Origin: Roseovarius gahaiensis
Lineage (GTDB): Bacteria; Pseudomonadota; Alphaproteobacteria; Rhodobacterales; Rhodobacteraceae
NCBI RefSeq assembly: GCF_011601345.1
Contig: NZ_JAAORB010000002.1
Coordinates: 124,001-188,000, forward strand
DNA length: 64,000 bases
Direction of reading: 5' to 3'
Shown: positions 31,738 to 40,620 of the stretch, piece after piece
Layout of the letters: every line of letters starts with the position of its first letter
Position numbering within the stretch: the stretch's first letter is position 1
Program-made: the position numbers and the translations under genes
The notes under the pieces: generated by a model
Database searches by the model: none
Seen by the model: the letters and a program-made list of their open reading frames with translations, nothing else
What the model was told of the DNA's origin: nothing

Positions 31738-32643
31738 ATGGGACGCAAACGCAAGGGGCGCGATATTTCCGGCTGGCTGGTGGTGGACAAGCCTGCGGGC
31801 ATGACCTCGACCTCGGTGGTCAACAAGGTGCGCTGGGCGTTGCAGGCGAAAAAGGCAGGACACGCCGGCACGCTGGACCCGGAGGCGACGGGCGTGCTGG
31901 CCGTGGCATTGGGCGAGGCCACGAAAACCGTGCCCTACATCACCGATGCGCTGAAAGCCTATGAATTTACCGTGCGCTTGGGCCAAGCCACCAACACCGA
32001 TGACGCCGAGGGCAAGGTGATCGCCGAAAGTGATACGCGCCCCGATGATGCGGTGATCAAGGACGCGCTGAACGCCTTTGTTGGCGAGATCATGCAGGTG
32101 CCGCCCAAATATTCCGCCGTCAAGATCGACGGGCAGCGCGCCTATAAACTTGCGCGCGACGGTGAGGAGTTCGAGGTCGAGGCCCGCCCGCTTTGGGTGG
32201 AGGCGTTGTTGATGGCCGACCGGCCCGATGCCGATCATGTCACGCTGGAAATGACCTGTGGCAAGGGCGGCTATGTGCGGTCGATCGCGCGGGATCTGGG
32301 CGAGGCACTTGGATGCTATGGCCATGTCACGCGGCTGCGGCGGGTCTGGTCGGGGCCGTTTCAGGCAAGTGATGGCCTGACGCTGGAACAGATCGAACAG
32401 ATGGCGCATAGCCCGGATCTGGACGCGTATATCCGCCCGCTTGAAGAGGGGTTGCACGACTTGCCGCAGGTGACTTGCACGGAGGCGGGGCTGGCCCGAC
32501 TGAAGAACGGCAACCCCGGCATGGTGATCGCCCATGATGTCGAATATGGCGAGGAATGCTGGGCGTCATATGATGGCCGCGCCGTGGCCGTCGGCCGTTT
32601 CAAGGCCGGAGAGCTGCACCCCAGCCGGGTGTTCAACCAGTGA
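31738..32643 (+). CDS. truB: tRNA pseudouridine-55 synthase
   Basis: A 301-residue enzyme that forms pseudouridine 55 in the T loop of tRNAs. The catalytic motif is [14 protein letters not shown] with the nucleophile Asp. Other marks are [30 protein letters not shown] and [15 protein letters not shown]. The ATG at 31738 has AAAGGG at good spacing; the open frame before it (from 31687) is not conserved. Its stop overlaps the GTG of the DUF1643 gene. Confidence 0.97.
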   Translation: MGRKRKGRDISGWLVVDKPAGMTSTSVVNKVRWALQAKKAGHAGTLDPEATGVLAVALGEATKTVPYITDALKAYEFTVRLGQATNTDDAEGKVIAESDTRPDDAVIKDALNAFVGEIMQVPPKYSAVKIDGQRAYKLARDGEEFEVEARPLWVEALLMADRPDADHVTLEMTCGKGGYVRSIARDLGEALGCYGHVTRLRRVWSGPFQASDGLTLEQIEQMAHSPDLDAYIRPLEEGLHDLPQVTCTEAGLARLKNGNPGMVIAHDVEYGEECWASYDGRAVAVGRFKAGELHPSRVFNQ

Positions 32644-33200
32644 CAGACACAGGGGCGCATGACCCCGGCGGCAAGGTGCGCCTGAAACTACCCGACGGGG
32701 TGGTGGGCGGTGCGACGTTTTCAGAGTGTGGCCGCTACCGTCAGGCGCTGACTCGCGATTGGACGCCAGAAGGCGCCGCGCCGCGCGCGGTGTTGTTCGT
32801 GGGCATGAACCCGTCGGTCGCCGCCGCCGACGTGTCGGACCCGACCTGCCACCGCGAGCTGATGTTCGCCCGCGATTGGGGTTTTACCCGGTACCTGAAA
32901 GGCAATGTGCTGGATTGGCGCGCGACCTTGCCCAAGGATATCCCCGCCGACCCGGCGTTGGCCTGCAGCCCGGCCAATATCCGCGCGCTTGTGGACATGG
33001 CGCACGAAGCCGAACTGATCGTGCTGGCCTATGGCAAGCTGCACAAGCGGTTCCAGCCCGTGGTTCAAGAGGTGCTGCGCGCCATGCAAGCCACGGGCAA
33101 GCCGTTGCAATGTCTGGGCCTGAACAAGGACGGATCGGCCAAACATCCGCTATATCTGCGCAAGGACACCCCGCTGAGGGATTTCCCCCAATCAAAATGA
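32640..33200 (+). CDS. DUF1643 domain protein
   Basis: A 186-residue cytoplasmic protein of the DUF1643 family. It has the family phrases [44 protein letters not shown] and the late [16 protein letters not shown]. The biochemical role of the family is unknown. It starts at the GTG overlapping the truB stop (GTGA), so it is translationally coupled to truB. It is the last gene before the phospho-signalling cluster begins on the opposite strand. Confidence 0.88.
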   Translation: MTDTGAHDPGGKVRLKLPDGVVGGATFSECGRYRQALTRDWTPEGAAPRAVLFVGMNPSVAAADVSDPTCHRELMFARDWGFTRYLKGNVLDWRATLPKDIPADPALACSPANIRALVDMAHEAELIVLAYGKLHKRFQPVVQEVLRAMQATGKPLQCLGLNKDGSAKHPLYLRKDTPLRDFPQSK

Positions 33201-33357
33201 GCGCGGGCAAGCTCGCGCGCTGGTTGTCTCGTCGTCGGCCTGTGGCCGCCGCCTCGGACCGTGTGGGGCGGCTGTGGTGCAGATAGATGACGGCAGCCCG
33301 GTTGGGGCGCTGTCGGATTTGAGTATTTTTGGAACAATGAAAGGGCTTGGGGGTCTA

Positions 33358-34140
33358 TCAATCCGAGCGGTCGAGCGTGATTGTGACGTTGGCTGCGTTG
33401 AATGCCTGTATCCCGCGCAGTGGTATCCATTTTCCAGATGGCAGGCGCTTTGCGTTGATGGCGGTGCCATTACTGGAGGCTTTGGCGTTTTCGTCGCCGT
33501 CCCTTAGGTAGAGTTCACCCTTGTGGTACCGCAGCATGCAGTGGCGTCCCGATACGCTGATTGCATCGCGTGGCAGGACGATATCGGCCCAACCCGGATC
33601 GCGTCCGACATGCACCATGCCTTTGGATGCAAATCTGGCGATGTTGCCAAGGGTGTACTTTGTTTTTTGGTTTTTGGGCCCGATGGCGATAATGTTCCAG
33701 GTTTTGGGGTGACGATATCCGCGGGGGGCCATTTCCGAGAACCACGCGATCCCGGTCGATTTGTCGTAGCTGGCGGCGCTGTCCAGACGTATGCCCCCCA
33801 AACCCATCAGCGCATATTTCTTGATCGCGCGCAGGGTTCTGCGCCCGGCTTTGACTGGCTGTCCCGCGGTGTCGCGCATTTTTAGGCCAAGGAGGATACG
33901 GCCAAGGCTGGCTCCGCCGAGAACGACATCGGACATGATCGCGTAGATCACGAGGAGAAGCGCAAACACGCCAAGCCAAAGTGCTTCGGGTGGGGTGGTG
34001 GAAAACAGGCGTGTGAGTTGGTCAACGATGGTGGGGCCGATCACTCGCGTCAAAAACAAAACGAACACGGCGTCCATCAGGGCTGCGGTCAGCAACAGCC
34101 GGGATGAGATGGGCTCTGGCAGACGTCCGGGTTTGCTCAT
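33358..34140 (-). CDS. RDD-FHA membrane protein
   Basis: A 260-residue fusion. Residues about 12-75 hold two hydrophobic helices and the RDD-like phrase GGASLGRILLGLKMRDTAGQPV follows. The C-terminal part (about 170-258) is an FHA domain, with the core residues in VHVGRDPGWADIVL, SVSGRHCML and the SSNGTAIN loop. FHA domains bind phosphothreonine peptides, so the membrane part is probably controlled by, or recruits, kinase substrates of the nearby kinases (inference). Its ATG overlaps the stop of the upstream membrane-protein gene. No published system is recognised for this exact fusion. Confidence 0.85.
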   Translation of the reverse strand: MSKPGRLPEPISSRLLLTAALMDAVFVLFLTRVIGPTIVDQLTRLFSTTPPEALWLGVFALLLVIYAIMSDVVLGGASLGRILLGLKMRDTAGQPVKAGRRTLRAIKKYALMGLGGIRLDSAASYDKSTGIAWFSEMAPRGYRHPKTWNIIAIGPKNQKTKYTLGNIARFASKGMVHVGRDPGWADIVLPRDAISVSGRHCMLRYHKGELYLRDGDENAKASSNGTAINAKRLPSGKWIPLRGIQAFNAANVTITLDRSD

Positions 34141-34673
34141 TGTCCCCCCGCGACGTCAGTCAGGATCAAAAGTACCGTTGCGGAGGCGGCGAAAAACAAC
34201 AATGCATCGCTGCGCAACCGGATTGTCGTGCCGGTGGTTGGGCCGATTTCCGAGCGAAACTGGAACACTGCAAGACGGAAGACCAGACCCAACCCGACAA
34301 GTGTAAAGAACACAAGTTCTGGAAATTCGGTGGCCGCGCCTGCCGTTGCCCATTGCGCTGTTCCAACAAGAAGCCCGCCCCAGCATAACCCTGCGATTGG
34401 GCACAATAGCCTTAGACCTTCGCGATGCGATTGGCTGTAATGCCGAACGATGGCCCCCAATCCCCAGCCGAGGGCTGCGGCCAGCAGGCCGAACGCTACA
34501 AGGCGCCATGGTAATGCGACATCATGCAGGGAAATTTGTGGCATGCCGGACAAACCGGCAACCGTGGCCGAGGTGCCTGCCAATGCGGCAGCCAATGTTC
34601 CAAGAATGGTCACACCGTTGATGATCAGCGTCGTCAGGTCTGCCAGTGAGTGGATTGAGTTTGGTAGCTTCAT
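34137..34673 (-). CDS. Five-helix membrane protein of unknown function
   Basis: A 178-residue protein with about five hydrophobic helices: LIINGVTILGTLAAALA, RLVAFGLLAAALGWGLGAIV, LCPIAGLCWGGLLVG, LVFFTLVGLGLVFRLAVF and LLFFAASATVLLILTDVA. No domain was recognised. It is co-transcribed with the RDD-FHA gene (4-base overlap), suggesting a shared complex in the inner membrane. The start at 34673 (MKLPNSIHS) was preferred to an upstream ATG at 34748 that would add charged residues; the ribosome site is weak for both. The gene is divergent from the lipoprotein genes. Confidence 0.65.
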   Translation of the reverse strand: MKLPNSIHSLADLTTLIINGVTILGTLAAALAGTSATVAGLSGMPQISLHDVALPWRLVAFGLLAAALGWGLGAIVRHYSQSHREGLRLLCPIAGLCWGGLLVGTAQWATAGAATEFPELVFFTLVGLGLVFRLAVFQFRSEIGPTTGTTIRLRSDALLFFAASATVLLILTDVAGGQ

Positions 34674-34735
34674 GACGACTGTTTTGCGGCGCTTTGTCAA
34701 CGTGATGCGCGAATTGTGTGTTTCGCGCGGGGCGA

Positions 34736-35449
34736 GTGAATCATGCATATGTGTGGGGCATTTTGTTTTTGGTTCCGATGCTGCTTGCGGGATGCATGGA
34801 GCAGACGGGTGGACCGGCGGCTTCTTTGTCGGGATCGGGTGCTAAGACCAAGGAAGAACGGCAACTTGAAGCGGAAGCACGCAGCCTGAACCAAGTCACG
34901 AAAAACATAATTGTGTAAAACACAGTCGAGGGTGCCGTTATCGGCGCTGCGGCGGGCTGTGGTATCGCGTTGCTGCTGGGCGGCGATGGCGGCGACTGTG
35001 CCAAAGGCGCGGCAGCCGGGGGTGTTATCGGTGGCGTTGGAGGCAACGCCGTTGGTCGGCAAGCCGCACAAAAGAAGGTGGAACTTGTCCAACGCGACAA
35101 GGTTCTGGCCAATCTGCGTGGTGTCAGCCAGCGCCTTAATGGGGTCGAGACGCGTTTGAACCGGGTCTTGAATTCGCAAAACGCAGAACTGAGTTCATTG
35201 CGGCGTCGGGTCAACGCACAGCAGGTGTCGAAATCTGAGTATGACGCGCGTGTTCGTGCCATCAATTCGAACCGGCAAACGGTGAAGAATGAGTTGCAGA
35301 AAAGTGAAAACAACATTGTCAAAACGCGAAATGAAATTCGTGTTGCACAGCAAAAAGGTCAATCCGGGCTGGTGTCGCTCGATAAGGCGGCGGCAAGCAA
35401 TCAATCCCGTCTGGCGCGCAACCGACAAAAGCTGCGCTTGATCCAGTAA
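34736..35449 (+). pseudogene. Glycine-zipper coiled-coil lipoprotein with an in-frame TAA
   Basis: From a GTG at 34736 the frame reads MNHAYVWGILFLVPMLLAGC, a lipoprotein signal with Cys at the lipobox, then continues to a TAA at 34916-34918. The same frame goes on without shift: a glycine-zipper stretch (EGAVIGAAAGCG then GAAAGGVIGGVGG) and a long charged coiled coil to 35449. One base change (for example CAA to TAA) explains the break. The intact product would be about 237 residues and, as an outer-membrane lipoprotein, is a candidate for the TagQ role in the cluster (inference). The start codon is uncertain; no good ribosome site was found. Confidence 0.7.
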
Positions 35450-35461
35450 GGCTTGGAACTT

Positions 35462-35488
35462 TGCCCGGGCGCAAACTGTGACCGGGCA
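35462..35488 (+). other. Hairpin between the two lipoprotein genes
   Basis: TGCCCGG (35462-35468) pairs perfectly with CCGGGCA (35482-35488) across a 13-base loop. No T run follows, so it may be a transcript processing or attenuation element rather than a terminator. Confidence 0.35.
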
Positions 35489-35518
35489 TGTATTAAATGG
35501 TTTAGAGGAGAAACAGAT

Positions 35519-35976
35519 ATGAGTTTTCGTTCAAAGGTCTGATTGCTGCGGGTCTTGTCGGAGCTTTGGCCGGGTGCACCGGCTCGACCGATCCGGAAAC
35601 GGCCTCGCTGTTTGACAACATCAAGAATTTGAACAGCGGTGAGTATGATCGCCAGATCGCCGAAAAAGACCGCGAGGCACAGGCAATCATCGCCAACAAT
35701 CAGGCCAGCCAGCGCCGGATCGACTCGAAGGAGCGCCAAGTTTCCAGCAACGCCGGTGAGATATCGGCACTGAAATCGCAACTTTCACAGGTCAAGGCAC
35801 AGGCGGCTGCGGCGCGGGCAAAGGTGGCTTCGGATCCGGCGAAGGTTCAGCGCTTGAACGCGCTTGAGGCGCAGCTTTCGGGAATTCAGTCTGATGTCAA
35901 CACGGGCTCGGTCTCGGCGGCGACGCGTTCGGAACTGAGCCGTGTAAGCTTGGCGATTTCAGCTTTGACGAGCTGA
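35519..35976 (+). pseudogene. Coiled-coil lipoprotein with an early one-base frameshift
   Basis: An excellent ribosome site (AGAGGAG, 8-base spacing) precedes the ATG at 35519, which reads only MSFRSKV before TGA. The neighbouring frame gives a perfect lipoprotein signal, FSFKGLIAAGLVGALAGC, followed by a helical, Gln/Ala-rich body to 35976, but it has no start of its own after a TAG at 35503. Adding one T to the TTTT at 35524-35527 yields MSFSFKGLIAAG and a 152-residue lipoprotein. The mature part (QIAEKDREAQAIIANNQAS onwards) is likely coiled coil. Second candidate for a TagQ-like envelope sensor. Either a true lesion or a sequence error. Confidence 0.75.
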
Positions 35977-36026
35977 TCGCTGGCGCTTGAGCTGATTTAT
36001 TTGAAACCATAGCGAGGTTCCCGCGC

Positions 36027-37592
36027 ATGAATTTCTTGCGTTTGATTGCTACTCTTGGTCTGGCAATAATGAGTTTGGCGGCGGAAACCGACCGTGTTTC
36101 AGCACAAGCTGTCGGTGATGGCACGCCCCCGGCCCGTGTCCCGGTGGACGGTATGCCCCTGCTTGATTGCAGCCCTGCCGCACCTGCGCCCGCCGACAGT
36201 TGCATTGTGCGTGTGCCCCCGAACCAAACGCGCGGGAAATTGACCAGACGTCCGACAAGCGACAGGCCAGCCGAATTCAGGTTTGTGCGATCGGGCGACG
36301 ACCTGTTTCCGTCTGATGTCGACGTATCGGCAACGGTCTTGTTGATTGATCGTACTCCGGGGTTGAATGGTGCCCGTCGCGCGACATGGCCGCAAGTGCG
36401 CGCGCATGCGCGGCGGCTGGCGCAATCGCTTCCGTCTGACGAGCAAGTGGCGGTCTATACCTTTGACGAAACGCTGCAGCGGTTGGTGGATTTCACATCG
36501 GATCGCAACCGGGTTCTGTCGGCGATCGAGAATATGCAACTGGATGGGTTAAACACCCGGATCGCAACAAATGTCCGCGATATCGTATCAGTGCTGGATG
36601 ACCAGTCGGATGTTCTTTTGAAAAACGTGGTCGTGATCACGGATGGGATTGAAGAAGGGGCCAGTTCGATTGCCTCGTTGAACGAGGCAGCGCAAGATGC
36701 TGGGGTTACGATTTCAGCGCTGGGGATGATCTGGGCCGGTTTGGGAGATCCACAGACCGGCACGCACATTGATTTCTTGGAAGAGCTGACGAAAGGGTCT
36801 CTGGGATCATACCGCACGGTGCGTTTGCTTCAACCCGAACAAGCGCGGATTGAGGTTGGCCGTTTCATTGAAAGCTTCAATTCTTCGATCGGGAAATCGG
36901 GCCTTATTGTCCCTGTGGGTGAGCCCGCGCCAGCCGAAATCACGGTGACCATGCAAGTGCCCGTGCCGGGGCAGGAGGGCAGCTTTGACGAGCAGCAGAT
37001 CACGGCCAGCTTTGTGCCCGACGCCCCAAACCCGGCACCATCGGTTGCAGAAGACAGCCCGCAAGACACCGGAACGCAAAAGGATGCCGAGAATTTGATA
37101 TTCGGCTATCCTGCGCTTTATGTTTACATCGCCGCGGGCGTGCTGGGCGCGCTTTTATTGCTGCTTTTGGCGCTTTTGCTGCTGCGAAAACCGCGCAGCA
37201 CCGAGGAACTGGACCTGCACGAGGACGATAGTCACCCAGTTTTCGACGATACCGACAGCACCAGTTTTGTTCCACCGCCTGCGCGCCCGCAAAATGCGCC
37301 GCCGCCGGTTGCATTCCTTGTTTTGAAGCCAACGGGGGAACGCCTGCCGGTTCATGCCGGCGGCGTGGGCATCGGCAGATCGAATGAAAACAGTATCACG
37401 CTAACCGATCCAAGCGTGTCCCGCGTGCATGCGCAATTGGCCACTGGGCGCGGCGGCGGGTTTTCATTGACAGATCTGGACAGCTTGAACGGCACCTTTG
37501 TGAACGAGAAAAAAGTCTCGGGAACGCGGCAGGTGAATATCGGCGACACGTTGGGTTTTGGAACGGTCAGGGCAAGCATCGTAAAGGCCTAA
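36027..37592 (+). CDS. VWA - transmembrane - FHA protein
   Basis: A 521-residue protein. After a signal peptide (MNFLRLIATLGLAIMSLAAE) a periplasmic von Willebrand A-like domain spans about residues 95-300, with the first strand at VLLIDRTPG (Asp108) and NVVVITDGIEEG later; the MIDAS metal site is degenerate because DxSxS is not intact. One membrane helix follows (about 364-390, LYVYIAAGVLGALLLLL), then a cytoplasmic FHA domain (about 427-520) with GIGRSNENSI, SRVHAQL and DSLNGTFVN. Such a layout would link a periplasmic contact to phosphothreonine binding inside the cell. It follows the broken lipoproteins and precedes a small FHA gene. Confidence 0.88.
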   Translation: MNFLRLIATLGLAIMSLAAETDRVSAQAVGDGTPPARVPVDGMPLLDCSPAAPAPADSCIVRVPPNQTRGKLTRRPTSDRPAEFRFVRSGDDLFPSDVDVSATVLLIDRTPGLNGARRATWPQVRAHARRLAQSLPSDEQVAVYTFDETLQRLVDFTSDRNRVLSAIENMQLDGLNTRIATNVRDIVSVLDDQSDVLLKNVVVITDGIEEGASSIASLNEAAQDAGVTISALGMIWAGLGDPQTGTHIDFLEELTKGSLGSYRTVRLLQPEQARIEVGRFIESFNSSIGKSGLIVPVGEPAPAEITVTMQVPVPGQEGSFDEQQITASFVPDAPNPAPSVAEDSPQDTGTQKDAENLIFGYPALYVYIAAGVLGALLLLLLALLLLRKPRSTEELDLHEDDSHPVFDDTDSTSFVPPPARPQNAPPPVAFLVLKPTGERLPVHAGGVGIGRSNENSITLTDPSVSRVHAQLATGRGGGFSLTDLDSLNGTFVNEKKVSGTRQVNIGDTLGFGTVRASIVKA

Positions 37593-37635
37593 ATCCCTTG
37601 TTGGGAGAATGGCCACGGCAAAAAGGGGATGGGTT

Positions 37636-38262
37636 ATGGGAAAAGACAAGACAAGTTGGCTGTTTGACGAAACCGACAACGATACAGGTGATGATCTGGG
37701 CTTGGGCGATGAAAGCACAGGGGTTTTCACCGAGAGCATGCAGCATTCTGGCGATGCACCGACGCATGCCTATCTGGGCTTTGGTGAAAACGAAGCTGAA
37801 ACCCAGTTCGTGCCAAGCACCGACAAAACCGAAATCTATCACGGTGGCGTTGCTGGCAAGTATTCAGAAAAAGCCGAATTTGATGACATGGTCGATCCAA
37901 TTGTCGGCTGGTTCGTGGTGGTGCAGGGGCCGGGTATCGGGCAATCGGTCAATCTGGGCTCGGGGATGAATACAATCGGACGCGACCCCGACGAGCGTGT
38001 GGCGCTGCCGTTCGGGGATACATTGATTTCGTCCAAGGACCATGTGCGCGTGATCTATGATGATGAGTCCCGCGAATTTCTGATCGCGCCGGGCAGTGGC
38101 TCGAACGTCACAAAGATCGGGACGAAAATCGTGGCAACGCCGCAACCTCTTGAGAATTATTCGTTGATCCGCCTGAGCAAGCAAACGCATGTCAGGTTTG
38201 TGGCCTTCTGCAACGAAGATTTTGATTGGTCAGATGTTGCTGAAAACACCGACCAGAAATGA
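37636..38262 (+). CDS. Soluble FHA-domain protein
   Basis: A 208-residue cytoplasmic protein. The first 85 residues are acidic and Thr/Asp-rich (for example FDETDNDTGDDLGLG and STDKTEIYHGG), with several Thr-containing stretches that could be kinase targets. The FHA domain (about 89-205) has MNTIGRDPDERVALP and SKDHVRVIYD, but the NGT loop is replaced by SNVTKIGTK. By position it resembles Fha1, the phospho-target that PpkA activates in type VI regulation (inference). The ATG at 37636 follows AAGGGG; an ATG at 37609 is the alternative. It overlaps the PP2C start by 4 bases. Confidence 0.85.
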   Translation: MGKDKTSWLFDETDNDTGDDLGLGDESTGVFTESMQHSGDAPTHAYLGFGENEAETQFVPSTDKTEIYHGGVAGKYSEKAEFDDMVDPIVGWFVVVQGPGIGQSVNLGSGMNTIGRDPDERVALPFGDTLISSKDHVRVIYDDESREFLIAPGSGSNVTKIGTKIVATPQPLENYSLIRLSKQTHVRFVAFCNEDFDWSDVAENTDQK

Positions 38263-39485
38263 GCATCGTCGGCGGTAAACAAAGTTTAGGGCAACGCGAG
38301 ACACAGGAAGACGCATTTCGGATCATTCTTCAAAGCGAACAAGATCCGAAAGCGGATATCCTGTTGTTGTTGGCCGATGGGATGGGCGGGCATGCCGGGG
38401 GCGAGGTTGCCTCTAATCTGGCGCTCGAAAGCATTGAAAAACATTTCGTATCTGTCTCTCAAAACCCGAAACCTCTGAAGCGATTGCACGAGGCGGTGAT
38501 TGCCGCAAATGACGCCATCGGACAGCGTGTGGCGCAAGACCCCAAACTGCGCGGGATGGGGTGTACTGTGCTCGCCGTTCTGAAAATCGGCGATCGGCTG
38601 CTGTGGGCCAGCGTCGGTGACAGCGTTTTGTTTTTATATCGCAACAACCGCTTGCGCCGGCTGAATGCTGACCATTCGCTGTATGGTGAATTGCTGGAAA
38701 TGGTCCGTGCCGGAAAGATCACGCAGGCCGAGGCCGATCATCATCCCAAACGCAATTCGCTGCGCTCTGCAGTGATGGGGGACAAGCTGGCGCTTATTGA
38801 TCTGTCGGGGCTAGAGTTGCAGGCCGGGGATGCTGTTTTGCTGGCCTCGGATGGTCTCGAAACGCTTGAGGATGACGCCATTCGGCAGATTTTGGAGCGT
38901 GACCAGATCGGTGATGTGCGCGGTGTCTGTTCGGATTTGCTGAACGCGGTCGATGAACGTGCCAAGCCCAAGCAGGACAACACGACCGTCGTGATGTATC
39001 GCCACGCCCATGAAGGTATGAGCGGCCTTTACCGCGACAGCCGTTGGACATTGCGCGATGCCTCGTCGCGGTTTTCCGGACTGCGTGGCATGTTGGCGGC
39101 TGGGGCTGTGGCAATCGGTGTCATCTTGTTGGGGCTGATGATCTGGGTGGTTGGGTTTTCCGGCAAGCCCGAGGCTGTGCAGACAGCCCCCTCTGATAGG
39201 TCCGTGGACACGGTGGATCGGTCCGAAGGCGCCATTACCGACAGCGATGGGGCCGAAAATGACGGTGACCAACTGCAAGAGGGGCAACCCGTCGACCCGG
39301 CGCAAGACGATGCCATCGGGGAAACCAACCCTGATCCGAATTCCGAGAGCCAAAGCTTCGAGGACGACACGCCGCCGTCTGATGCGTCACCTGATCCAGC
39401 GGGGTCATCGGTCGGCCCCGAAGGCGCGGACCCGGTTGACGATAGCTTGGGGGATGCGACCCGCGATAGTGACAGTGGGTCTTGA
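38259..39485 (+). CDS. Membrane-anchored PP2C Ser/Thr phosphatase
   Basis: A 408-residue protein with an N-terminal PP2C domain (about 1-250): QRETQEDAF, the metal motif DGMGGHAGGE starting at Asp40, GMGCTVLAVL and the late Asp240-Asn241 in KQDNTTVVMYRH. A membrane helix lies at about 277-300 (MLAAGAVAIGVILLGLMIW). The last hundred residues are almost all Asp, Glu, Ser, Pro, Gly and Thr, a strongly acidic tail predicted to be periplasmic. It should reverse the action of the neighbouring kinases, as PppA opposes PpkA. It starts on the ATGA overlap with the FHA gene. The anchored acidic tail is unusual for PppA. Confidence 0.92.
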   Translation: MSIVGGKQSLGQRETQEDAFRIILQSEQDPKADILLLLADGMGGHAGGEVASNLALESIEKHFVSVSQNPKPLKRLHEAVIAANDAIGQRVAQDPKLRGMGCTVLAVLKIGDRLLWASVGDSVLFLYRNNRLRRLNADHSLYGELLEMVRAGKITQAEADHHPKRNSLRSAVMGDKLALIDLSGLELQAGDAVLLASDGLETLEDDAIRQILERDQIGDVRGVCSDLLNAVDERAKPKQDNTTVVMYRHAHEGMSGLYRDSRWTLRDASSRFSGLRGMLAAGAVAIGVILLGLMIWVVGFSGKPEAVQTAPSDRSVDTVDRSEGAITDSDGAENDGDQLQEGQPVDPAQDDAIGETNPDPNSESQSFEDDTPPSDASPDPAGSSVGPEGADPVDDSLGDATRDSDSGS

Positions 39486-39501
39486 CCAAGGAGAAGGCGA
39501 T

Positions 39502-40617
39502 ATGTCGGACCGCCTTCCAAGAGGCACCAAAATAGCGGGGCACCAGATTGTTGATGTTCTGGGCCAAGGCGGCTTTGGGATAACGTATAAGGCTGAGAAT
39601 CTGAAATTCGGTGAACCGGCGGCGATCAAGGAGTTTTTCCCGCATGAACACGCCGTGCGCGAGTTGGACCTGAGTGTCGCGCCGCGCGAACAGTATAAGA
39701 AATTCTACCACATGGGCCTTGATGCCTTTTTCGAAGAGGCAAATCTGCTGCGTGATCTGCCCAATGTGCCGGGCCTTGTGCGTGTTCGGGCCGCGTTCAG
39801 CAAGCACAGCACGGCGTATTGTATCATGGACTATATCGAGGGCGATCCGCTTGATCGGATGGCGGCTCGATTTTCGCAAAGGGGGACACCTATTCCCGAA
39901 GCGTTGGTGCGCTCGGTGGCGTCGTCGTTGGGCGATGCCCTGAGCGCCGTTCATCAGGTGGGGCTGATCCATCGTGATGTCAAACCGGGCAACATCATGA
40001 TCCGGCGCGATGGTCAGCCGATCTTGATTGATTTCGGGGCCGCCCGGCCTTTGGGGCGCACGGTATCGATGGGGTCGATGTTCACACGCAAATATGCGGC
40101 GATCGAACAATTCCCGCGTGAGGTGGTGCCGCTGCCCCGCTCCATCCAAGAAGGACCACAGGCAGATATTTTTGCATTGTCGGTCATGCTGTATGAGCTG
40201 GTTTCGACCAGTTTGCCGCCATCGGCGGATCAACGTTTCAAGGCGCTAAAGTCTACAGGGCGCGATATATATGTGCCCGTCCGCGAAAATTTGCGGCGCA
40301 ACCGGGTGGATGCAAGTTACCCCGCGCCTTTGCTGGACATGATCGACGAAGGCTGCGCGCTGATGCCCGAAGACCGGCCAAGCAATGCGCGGCGGTTCAC
40401 CGCGCGCGTGGCCGACGGCCCGGTCGTTTCGCCGCCGCGCCATCAACCCGTGCCATCGTCCAAAGGGTCGGAATTGCGTCCGGCAGGGGTGCCTGCCGGG
40501 CGCTCACGCAAGACAACAAGACAACGGAAATTCAAAGGCCAGGCCGCGATTTTGATGATTATCATACTGCTTGCCTGTCTGGCTGCGGCTGTTGGATTCA
40601 TTATGAGGGACTACTGA
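39502..40617 (+). CDS. Ser/Thr protein kinase with C-terminal membrane anchor
   Basis: A 371-residue Hanks-type kinase. The glycine loop is LGQGGFGITY (Gly21-Gly26), the ATP Lys is Lys43 in AAIKEFFP, the catalytic loop is HRDVKPGN (His157-Asn164) and the metal Asp is in DFGAAR (Asp177). All key residues are present, so it should be active. A basic Ser/Pro linker leads to one helix near the C-terminus (about 344-366), leaving only a few periplasmic residues, so it has no sensor domain of its own. The frame is open upstream to 39151 but that is the wrong frame for the PP2C gene; the ATG at 39502 has AAGGAGAAGG before it. Confidence 0.93.
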   Translation: MSDRLPRGTKIAGHQIVDVLGQGGFGITYKAENLKFGEPAAIKEFFPHEHAVRELDLSVAPREQYKKFYHMGLDAFFEEANLLRDLPNVPGLVRVRAAFSKHSTAYCIMDYIEGDPLDRMAARFSQRGTPIPEALVRSVASSLGDALSAVHQVGLIHRDVKPGNIMIRRDGQPILIDFGAARPLGRTVSMGSMFTRKYAAIEQFPREVVPLPRSIQEGPQADIFALSVMLYELVSTSLPPSADQRFKALKSTGRDIYVPVRENLRRNRVDASYPAPLLDMIDEGCALMPEDRPSNARRFTARVADGPVVSPPRHQPVPSSKGSELRPAGVPAGRSRKTTRQRKFKGQAAILMIIILLACLAAAVGFIMRDY

Positions 40618-40620
40618 AGC

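Noticed and set aside
30698-31804. 368-codon plus-strand frame overlapping the MATE gene
   Set aside because: Low-complexity Gly/Arg/Cys translation in a wrong frame; the MATE frame has clear membrane helices.
33200-33221. AGCGCG/CGCGCT hairpin after the DUF1643 gene as a terminator
   Set aside because: No T run follows and such GC stems are common in this DNA.
39235-40233. 332-codon open frame opposite the first kinase
   Set aside because: Antisense shadow; His/Arg-rich composition typical of reversed GC-rich coding DNA.
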